Source: UBA7374 sp049890275 (GTDB lineage: Bacteria > Verrucomicrobiota > Verrucomicrobiia > Opitutales > Coraliomargaritaceae). From it: a DNA stretch of 64,000 bases. Below the pieces are notes generated by a model. It had not been told where the DNA came from and ran no database searches. It saw nothing but the letters and a program-made list of their open reading frames with translations. Location: the NCBI GenBank assembly GCA_049890275.1, contig JBMHBT010000006.1, positions 1 to 64,000 on the forward strand, given 5' to 3'. The number at the start of each line of letters is the position of its first letter. Position 1 is the stretch's first letter. Position numbers and translations under genes: made by a program. Shown here in pieces: positions 59,016 to 64,000 of the stretch.

Positions 59016-59224
59016 CGATGGAACCCTCGATTTATTCAGGCGAGCAGTGTAGATAACAAGACACGCACTGAATGAATTTGTGCCAACGATGTGGCTGTTT
59101 TGAGAATCCTTTCTCTAATTTTGTGTTTGATGATGCGTTTTTTTCGCCATGAACATTCTGTGTAACTCCTATCACTCTTGCGGCTTGCAGGGCGGGGCGG
59201 GATGCCTAATGTTCGGGGTTAGGT
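59016..59224. other. intergenic region between ferritin-like gene and trpG/pabA
   Basis: This 209-base divergent region must hold the promoters of both flanking genes. I looked for a Trp-rich leader peptide ahead of the amidotransferase gene and found none: a short open frame beginning at 59150 has no tandem Trp codons, so attenuation is not evident. Confidence 0.4.
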
Positions 59225-59788
59225 ATGCTTCTGGTCATCGACAATTACGACTCGTTCACTTATAATTTGGTGCAGTACTTCGGGCAACTCGGGGTGGAGC
59301 AGCAGGTTTATCGCAATGACGCACTTTCCGTGGAGGAGGCGTTGGCGCTGGACCCGGAGCGGGTGATGATTTCGCCGGGGCCCTGCTCGCCGGATGAGGC
59401 GGGAAATAGTCTGAAGATGATTGAGGCTTTTGCCGGAAAGAAGCCATTACTTGGGGTATGCTTGGGGCATCAGTGCATCGGGCAGTATTTCGGGGGTAAA
59501 GTAGTGCGGGCTGAGCGCCTGATGCATGGGAAGACCAGTCCGGTGCGCCACCGCGATACGGATTTGTTTACCGGCTTACCGAATCCGATGGAGGCGACGC
59601 GTTATCATTCATTGATCGTGGAGCGGGCCAGCTTGCCGGATTGTTTGGAGGTAACTGCGGAGACGGAAGCGGGCGAGATCATGGGTCTGGCGCACAAGAC
59701 GTTGTCGGTTTGGGGCGTACAGTTTCATCCGGAGTCGATCGCCACTCAGGAGGGGATGAAGTTGCTGGAGAATTTTCTTCGACTTTAG
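59225..59788 (+). CDS. anthranilate/aminodeoxychorismate synthase glutamine amidotransferase
   Basis: A 187-residue class I glutamine amidotransferase of the TrpG/PabA group. LLVIDNYDSFTYNLVQYF, SPGPCSPDEAG, the nucleophile Cys in LLGVCLGHQCIGQ, and His-Glu in VQFHPESIATQEG form the full triad. It supplies ammonia to a chorismate-using partner (TrpE or PabB), which is not in the window. Which of the two partners it serves, or whether both, cannot be told from sequence. It is alone, with a decayed toxin gene downstream. Confidence 0.95.
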   Translation: MLLVIDNYDSFTYNLVQYFGQLGVEQQVYRNDALSVEEALALDPERVMISPGPCSPDEAGNSLKMIEAFAGKKPLLGVCLGHQCIGQYFGGKVVRAERLMHGKTSPVRHRDTDLFTGLPNPMEATRYHSLIVERASLPDCLEVTAETEAGEIMGLAHKTLSVWGVQFHPESIATQEGMKLLENFLRL

Positions 59789-59933
59789 CGGGGGGGGTGG
59801 AGCGAGCGGATAAGTCCCACGGTTTTCCACTATATGCGTTATCGCTTCTTTTTCTTTTCCCGCGAAGAAAGCCGTATGCAGGCACATGTTTATTCAGTCG
59901 ACTGAGAGGCCAAGTTCTGGGTGGAACCTGAAA

Positions 59934-60191
59934 GTTTATGTTTCTGACCAAGTGCGTGACTGTGTACGGCATTTGCCGCTGGTTCCCAAAAAGCGAGTCT
60001 GAGTGGATTTGAAGGGCTTGGAGTCGCTGGAGGGCGGTATTAAAGAATGCAAGCGATAGTTGGACGGGTGTTGCCGCCTGCGGGTGCGTCCGTTCCGCAT
60101 TATTTTGAAAATCCTTGTGAAGCAGGTGGACTGTATTTTTGTGGGGCGGCGCAATATTGTTTACGAGGAGTTTGAGGCGAGCCTCCGTTAG
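59934..60191 (+). pseudogene. decayed RelE/ParE-superfamily toxin gene
   Basis: One reading frame from 59934 to TAG 60189-60191 translates to a toxin-like chain broken by two in-frame stops (TGA 60000-60002, TAG 60057-60059): VSDQVRDCVRHL, then LKGLESLEGGIKEC, then LDGCCRLRVRPFRIIL, then QVDCIFVGRRNIVYEEFEASL. The L-x-G-x2-RLRVG-x-xR-x-I block and the VDCIF-x2-R-x-IVYE-x-F ending are the core of RelE/ParE-type toxins, with G replaced by R in RVG. No antitoxin gene is seen upstream. It is a fossil of a lost toxin-antitoxin locus. Confidence 0.65.
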
Positions 60192-60266
60192 TGAACATAC
60201 CTACATCTAGCGACATACTGCAAAACGTTGACTATATACGGGTATTTGTCACATACATTTAACTTT

Positions 60267-60731
60267 ATGCGTTGTCCTAAATGCAGATCGACCGACACGA
60301 AAGTGTTGGATACGCGTACGGCGAAAAACGAGACTTCAATTCGTCGTCGCCGTCAGTGCTTGGAATGCGATGCCCGCTTCACAACGGTTGAGGAGGTGTT
60401 GCGCGGAGATTTGCTGGTAGTCAAGCGCGACGGGCGACGGGAGGATTTTGACCGGGCGAAGTTGCTGGGCGGGATTAAGAAGGCGGTGCAGAAGCGGCCC
60501 GTTGATTTCATGCAGATCGAGATGCTGGTAGCCGATGTGATGGCTTCGCTGGAAAAGGAGTTTGATCAAGAGATTCCTTCGAAGGCGATCGGCGAGCAAT
60601 TGATGCTTCGGCTTAAGCTACTCGATCAAATTGCTTACGTACGCTATGCCTCGGTCTACAAGGACTTCCGTGATATCGAAGAGTTGTTGCAGGAGATTGA
60701 TTCGCTAAAAAAATCACAGCCTCATGTCTAG
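60267..60731 (+). CDS. nrdR: transcriptional repressor NrdR
   Basis: A 154-residue NrdR. The N-terminal zinc ribbon is MRCPKCRSTDTKVLDTR...RRRRQCLECDARFTTVE, followed by the ATP-cone domain (LLVVKRDGRREDFDRAKLLGGIKKA, about 45-135) that senses ATP/dATP and represses ribonucleotide reductase genes. The start at 60267 is the ATG immediately before the first Cys pair, as in other NrdR proteins; an upstream in-frame start at 60228 would add 13 residues. The next gene overlaps its stop by eight bases. I found no clear NrdR box in the upstream region. Confidence 0.97.
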   Translation: MRCPKCRSTDTKVLDTRTAKNETSIRRRRQCLECDARFTTVEEVLRGDLLVVKRDGRREDFDRAKLLGGIKKAVQKRPVDFMQIEMLVADVMASLEKEFDQEIPSKAIGEQLMLRLKLLDQIAYVRYASVYKDFRDIEELLQEIDSLKKSQPHV

Positions 60732-61200
60732 GGCATGTCCTGTGCAGCAGTTGCGGGTTTTGAGTGGCCTGCTGCAAAGCGTTTTGGGTGCTGATCCGGA
60801 GGGTGGTGAACACGCCCGGCGTGTATTGGATTTGGTTGAAGAGCAGCCGGATTTTGTCCGTCGGCAATTGTCTTTGCGGTCGAGTGCGAATAAGTTGGCC
60901 AATCTTCATTTTGGCAGGGAGGGCGAAGGCGGGGTGGCTTTTGCTCATTGGCATGTCGAGGGCCCTGAAGACTGTGCTCCACTCTGGCTCCGCCGGGCAA
61001 TTATCGCAAAGATGAAATCGCTTTCGGGGCGCCGTCATGCCTGTTTGCTGGTGACTGGTTTGCGTGAAACAGTTTGTCCGGAGGGGTGCTATTGGACGCG
61101 CCGACGCGAGGCTCGTTACCGGCGGATGCGGGAATGGATCGACGGGTTGGCTGCGACATGGGCACCCAAGGGGGCGAATCTGCAGGTGATCGTGTTGTAG
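60724..61200 (+). CDS. hypothetical protein overlapping nrdR
   Basis: A 158-residue protein of no family I recognise. It is Arg- and Leu-rich with a basic middle (LRRAIIAKMKSLSGRRHAC) and a basic C-terminal part (YWTRRREARYRRMREWIDGLAATW), and has four Cys without a clear metal motif. Its ATG (60724) overlaps the nrdR stop by eight bases, so it is probably translated with nrdR. The arrangement suggests a real gene rather than a random frame. Function unknown. Confidence 0.5.
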   Translation: MSRACPVQQLRVLSGLLQSVLGADPEGGEHARRVLDLVEEQPDFVRRQLSLRSSANKLANLHFGREGEGGVAFAHWHVEGPEDCAPLWLRRAIIAKMKSLSGRRHACLLVTGLRETVCPEGCYWTRRREARYRRMREWIDGLAATWAPKGANLQVIVL

Positions 61201-61290
61201 CTTGTTTTCTCAGCTGGATAATGCCAACGATTGGATTGGCTCGGGGTTCTTTGCGCTGGTCTCTGCCGTGTGGATTCCTTGTATGGGGGG

Positions 61291-61629
61291 ATGAGTACGT
61301 TATTTGAAAAAATCATTGCCCGCGAGATTCCGGCGAAGATCGAGTATGAGGATGACTTGTGCATCGTGATTCACGATATTGATCCGCAGGCGCCGACTCA
61401 TTTATTGGTCATTCCGAAGCAGTTGGTGCCTCGTATCGGTGAGGCGTCGGAAGCGGAGCAGTCCCTGCTGGGGCACTTGTTGTTGACTGCGGCAAAAGTT
61501 GCCCGGTCGCTGAACCTAACGGGGGGCTATCGAGTGGTTGTCAACAATGGTTCCGATGGTGGAGAGACGGTGCCGCATTTGCACGTGCATGTGTTGGGCG
61601 GTCGAGCGATGGCTTGGCCTCCGGGGTGA
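61291..61629 (+). CDS. HIT-family nucleotide hydrolase/transferase
   Basis: A 112-residue HinT-type HIT protein: TLFEKIIAREIPAKIEYEDDLCIVIHDI at the start and the triad VPHLHVHVLGGRAM (H-x-H-x-H) at the end, with GYRVVVNNGSDGGETV between. HinT homologues hydrolyse purine nucleoside phosphoramidates. The ATG at 61291 follows a purine-rich ribosome-binding stretch (GGGGGG at 61284-61289); an earlier in-frame start at 61231 is unlikely. Length is normal for the family. Confidence 0.93.
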   Translation: MSTLFEKIIAREIPAKIEYEDDLCIVIHDIDPQAPTHLLVIPKQLVPRIGEASEAEQSLLGHLLLTAAKVARSLNLTGGYRVVVNNGSDGGETVPHLHVHVLGGRAMAWPPG

Positions 61630-61668
61630 CCTATCCGCTTTTTTCGCCCAAGCGGTTAGACTTTTGGG

Positions 61669-63096
61669 TTAGCTGCCTTGCAGTACGTGCAGGTTGGCCA
61701 TGGAGATGCCGCTGAGCATGGCGCCGACGATGCCGAGAAAACCCTGGTCGGTTCCGGCTAGGTAAAGGTTGTCGAGGTGGGTGCGGCCCTCTCGGCTTTT
61801 TTTCGGGGCACCGTAGATGGCTCCGTTGAGGTGCCCGGTAAATTTGCGCACGGTGCGCGGGGTAAACATGTCTTTGGCTATGCGGTGCGCGTCGAGTGGG
61901 AGCTGGCCTGCGGGGAGGATATCGAGGGCAACTTTTTGTAGTTCTTCGTACCAGTGTTCTTTTTGTGCCTCATAAGTTGCTTCGTCTAGAGCGCACCAGC
62001 GGTCGTGGTTGGCCATAGCGGTGATACGGAGGAAGCCTTCTTTGAGTTGTCGTTCACCGTAGTCGTAGTTGTTGGGGAAACAGATTACGCCGCTGGTTGG
62101 GTCAATTAAGTCGTCTTCTACGCGGGCGTAGTGAAAGCGCTCTCGGGTATTGAAGAAGATGATGGTATCCTCCCAGCCGAATTCAGCCGGTTGGCGGTCG
62201 AGTACGGTTATGGTTTCGGCGTAGCCGAGCTGGCCGATATTATCTGCTGCGGCGTCCGCAGACTGGTCCGAGCAGAGCCGCGTGGTCTCGACGACACCGG
62301 CAGTGGAGAGGATGCGGTCAGCGGTTAGGGTGCTTCCGTCATCGAGCGTAATCGAAGTCGCTCGCTGGCCATCGGTCTGAATCTGCTGGACGCCACACTT
62401 CATTTTGCGCAGACCACCGAGGGAGCGATATTTATCCTGCAGGAGGCGGATGATGACGCGGACGCCTTCTAGGGGGCGGGCAAAGCCTTCAAAGAAGAGG
62501 GAGCGGAACATGATGGCGAATTGCCCGTAATCCATATCGTGCTCCTGTGCGCTGCCGTAGTACATGACGGGGCAGAAGAGCATATCCTCGAGCAGAGGAT
62601 CGCTGATGTGCCTTTGCACTGCGGCACGAGCGGAGGTGGGTATGGCACCGAGGTTAAAGGCATCGAGTTGGCGGATTTCCTCCGCCAGAGTGCGGAAACC
62701 ATCGATCTGCTGGGGGAAGCTGCGATCAATCTCTGACTCTAGCAGGGCAAAGTCGTTATTGAAGCGCAGTTCACAGCCTGGGAAGGCAATGCGTGAGCCG
62801 TATTGGGGGCAAAGGTCGAGCGCATTGTATGGGATACGCAGTTGCCGGAGGAGCTTCGTCAGTGGAGTGCCCTTGGTGCCTTTGGGCACGTAGTTGGTCA
62901 GGGCGTGCAGCCCAACATCGTATTTACGGCCATCAATGCTGTAGAAGGAGTTGAGTCCGCCGCTGGCATTATGACGCTCGAGAATGATGACTTCCTTGCC
63001 TGCCAGTGCCAGTCGAATACCCGCCGCGAGACCGGCCATTCCCGCCCCGATGATGACGGTTTCAAAGTGTTGCTTATCGATGGAGGTCGTAGGCAT
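61669..63096 (-). CDS. FAD/NAD(P)-dependent oxidoreductase, CrtI/phytoene-desaturase-like
   Basis: A 475-residue flavoprotein starting FETVIIGAGMAGLAAGIRLALAGKEVIILE, the GxGxxG FAD loop with its terminal Glu, then ASGGLNSFY, and ending LYLAGTDQGFLGIVGAMLSGISMA, the C-terminal FAD block of the CrtI / all-trans-retinol 13,14-reductase family. The substrate of such enzymes is a long polyene or unsaturated lipid. Its neighbours on the same strand are an acyl carrier protein and a ketosynthase, so a desaturation or isomerisation step in polyene, ladderane-type or aryl-polyene synthesis is more likely than carotenoid synthesis. That is inference from context. Confidence 0.82.
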   Translation of the reverse strand: MPTTSIDKQHFETVIIGAGMAGLAAGIRLALAGKEVIILERHNASGGLNSFYSIDGRKYDVGLHALTNYVPKGTKGTPLTKLLRQLRIPYNALDLCPQYGSRIAFPGCELRFNNDFALLESEIDRSFPQQIDGFRTLAEEIRQLDAFNLGAIPTSARAAVQRHISDPLLEDMLFCPVMYYGSAQEHDMDYGQFAIMFRSLFFEGFARPLEGVRVIIRLLQDKYRSLGGLRKMKCGVQQIQTDGQRATSITLDDGSTLTADRILSTAGVVETTRLCSDQSADAAADNIGQLGYAETITVLDRQPAEFGWEDTIIFFNTRERFHYARVEDDLIDPTSGVICFPNNYDYGERQLKEGFLRITAMANHDRWCALDEATYEAQKEHWYEELQKVALDILPAGQLPLDAHRIAKDMFTPRTVRKFTGHLNGAIYGAPKKSREGRTHLDNLYLAGTDQGFLGIVGAMLSGISMANLHVLQGS

Positions 63097-63158
63097 GGGG
63101 TGCCCCCATTTTGGGGAGGCGTGTCTTCGGGCAGTGAATGCCGAGCGAGTCGAACGAA

Positions 63159-63410
63159 CTACTTTTCGTTAAATTTTGGCGTGAGGTATTCGGCGCAACT
63201 ATCGAGTGAGGCGAGCCTCGGGTAGTCGGCTTCAGGAACTTCAATGCCGTGCTGTTTGCGTAGCTCCATGACAATATCGAGGAAATCCATGGAATCGAGA
63301 TCCATCTGGTCCCGTAGGTTGACCTCACTTTTCAACCCACTCGTGTCTTCGTCGGGTGCGATTTCGTTGATGATGTCGATAACGATTTGTTTTACCTGAT
63401 CTTCTGTCAT
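63159..63410 (-). CDS. acyl carrier protein
   Basis: An 83-residue ACP with a helix-1 region (EDQVKQIVIDIINEIAPDED) and the phosphopantetheine site DLDSMDFLDIVMELRKQHG (Ser in DSM), at the standard position near residue 40. The DSMDF sequence differs from the DSLD/DSLE of housekeeping ACPs, which points to a specialised pathway. It lies 62 bases upstream of the oxidoreductase start and 29 bases after the ketosynthase stop on the same strand, so it is probably the dedicated ACP of this locus. Confidence 0.88.
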   Translation of the reverse strand: MTEDQVKQIVIDIINEIAPDEDTSGLKSEVNLRDQMDLDSMDFLDIVMELRKQHGIEVPEADYPRLASLDSCAEYLTPKFNEK

Positions 63411-63439
63411 GTCGATGAATTCTTTTGGGCTGGGGTGGT

Positions 63440-64000
63440 TTATTTTGAGTACTTTCGCACGATGAGCGCGGAGTTGATTCCCAGCATTCCAAATGAGTTG
63501 TTAAGGATAAGTTCGACCGCGTCAACCTTCCTAGGCTGGTTCACGACGAGATTGGGTAATTCGCATTCCGGATCGAGTTCATCGACATTAATCGTGGGGT
63601 GGACGATCTGATCTTCAAAGGCGGGCAAATTACCTGCTAACTCGAGGGCTCCTGCAGCGCCCATGGCATGGCCGATAAAGCTTTTGGTGTTATTGACGTA
63701 TGTGCTGGGACAGTCGGCGAATACTTCAGCGATGGCTTTACACTCTTGAATGTCACCTTGTGGTGTCGATGTGGCGTGGGTATTGACGATGTCGATATCG
63801 CTGGCGCGGAGACCCGCTTGGGCAATTGCGCTTCGCATACATTCTGCCTGTCGAATGGGATTGGGTAGTACGTAGTCACTGGCATCGGAATTGATGCAGT
63901 AGCCAATGATTTCGCCGAGGATATGAGCGCCTCGTGCTTCAGCGTCTTCCAAGCGTTCCAGAGTATAAATGGCACCGCCTTCGGAGACAACGATGCCGTT
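63440..64000 (-). CDS. beta-ketoacyl-ACP synthase, C-terminal part (cut by window edge)
   Basis: This is the C-terminal 186 residues of a FabF/KAS-II-type ketosynthase; the frame stays open to base 64000. It includes the EGGAIYTLERLEDAEARG block, the first active-site His in NTHATSTPQGD, and Lys/His in NTKSFIGHAMGAAGALE, ending AVELILNNSFGMLGINSALIV. The Cys nucleophile and N-terminus lie outside the window. It should decarboxylate malonyl-ACP and extend an acyl chain on the adjacent ACP. A chain-length-factor role cannot be excluded without the Cys region. Confidence 0.92.
   Translation of the reverse strand, partial: NGIVVSEGGAIYTLERLEDAEARGAHILGEIIGYCINSDASDYVLPNPIRQAECMRSAIAQAGLRASDIDIVNTHATSTPQGDIQECKAIAEVFADCPSTYVNNTKSFIGHAMGAAGALELAGNLPAFEDQIVHPTINVDELDPECELPNLVVNQPRKVDAVELILNNSFGMLGINSALIVRKYSK

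Noticed and set aside
59150..59225. Trp leader peptide and attenuator before trpG/pabA
   Set aside because: The short open frame there has no tandem Trp codons and no convincing alternative stem-loops were seen.
60192..60266. NrdR box in front of nrdR
   Set aside because: I looked for the palindromic AT-rich consensus and found only a partial match (ACTATATACGGGT) without the dyad; not reported as a site.

Overview
This window reads as a chromosomal segment of a Gram-negative, LPS-bearing bacterium, most likely a member of Verrucomicrobiota (class Opitutae; a marine Puniceicoccales or Coraliomargarita-like lineage). The pointers are a DUF4838 protein, an EpsI-type exosortase accessory protein, a one-chain E1alpha-E1beta-E2 branched-chain/pyruvate-type dehydrogenase, a DUF481 protein, a rhodanese/MauE/DUF1573 set, a secreted protein ending in a DxDxDG calcium-binding motif, and kdsB (hence KDO-containing LPS). 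The assignment is inference from gene content; no rRNA is present.

Region 1 (1-18.2 kb) is a surface-polysaccharide cluster. It holds the tail of rfbB, a Wzx-type flippase, an SDR plus a MenD-like TPP enzyme, a pyruvyl transferase, a Wzy-like polymerase, two sulfotransferases, two hexapeptide acyltransferases, several GT2 and GT4 glycosyltransferases and a possible GT-D-fold enzyme. Many junctions overlap by 1-4 bases, so it is probably one long transcript to 15.6 kb that meets two reverse-strand GT4 genes. The predicted product is an anionic polymer carrying sulfate, ketal pyruvate and O-acetyl groups. Parts of the cluster are visibly AT-rich compared with the rest of the window.

Region 2 (18.3-35.4 kb) is mixed metabolism: EpsI; DUF4838; an adjacent MnmL-like oxidase and MnmM-like methyltransferase (tRNA U34 modification); yraN-zwf-opcA; a secreted peroxiredoxin; the giant 2-oxoacid dehydrogenase; a P-type-ATPase-like membrane protein that has lost all its catalytic domains; pyruvate kinase; a WalJ-like hydrolase; folE2; and a Nudix hydrolase.

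Region 3 (35.4-49 kb) contains a sigma54 response regulator, the rhodanese-MauE-DUF1573 set, a DUF481 protein, tRNA-Pro(GGG), a divergent subtilase-like protein, YceI, queA, tilS and ftsH.

Region 4 (47.3-55.7 kb) is an envelope/signalling block: an O-antigen-ligase-like protein with TPRs, a FecR-like protein and a CHASE2 adenylate/guanylate cyclase, then a C39-like secreted peptidase and two SHD1-like paralogues. The paralogues arose by a tandem duplication of about 983 bp, and the broken tails of the two flanking genes are still visible between them.

Region 5 (55.7-64 kb) holds housekeeping genes (kdsB, trpB, an esterase, a ferritin-like protein, trpG/pabA, nrdR, a HIT protein), a decayed RelE/ParE-type toxin gene, and at the right edge a CrtI-like oxidoreductase, an acyl carrier protein and a ketosynthase that look like the end of a specialised lipid or polyene locus. 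No IS element, integrase, CRISPR array or rRNA was seen.
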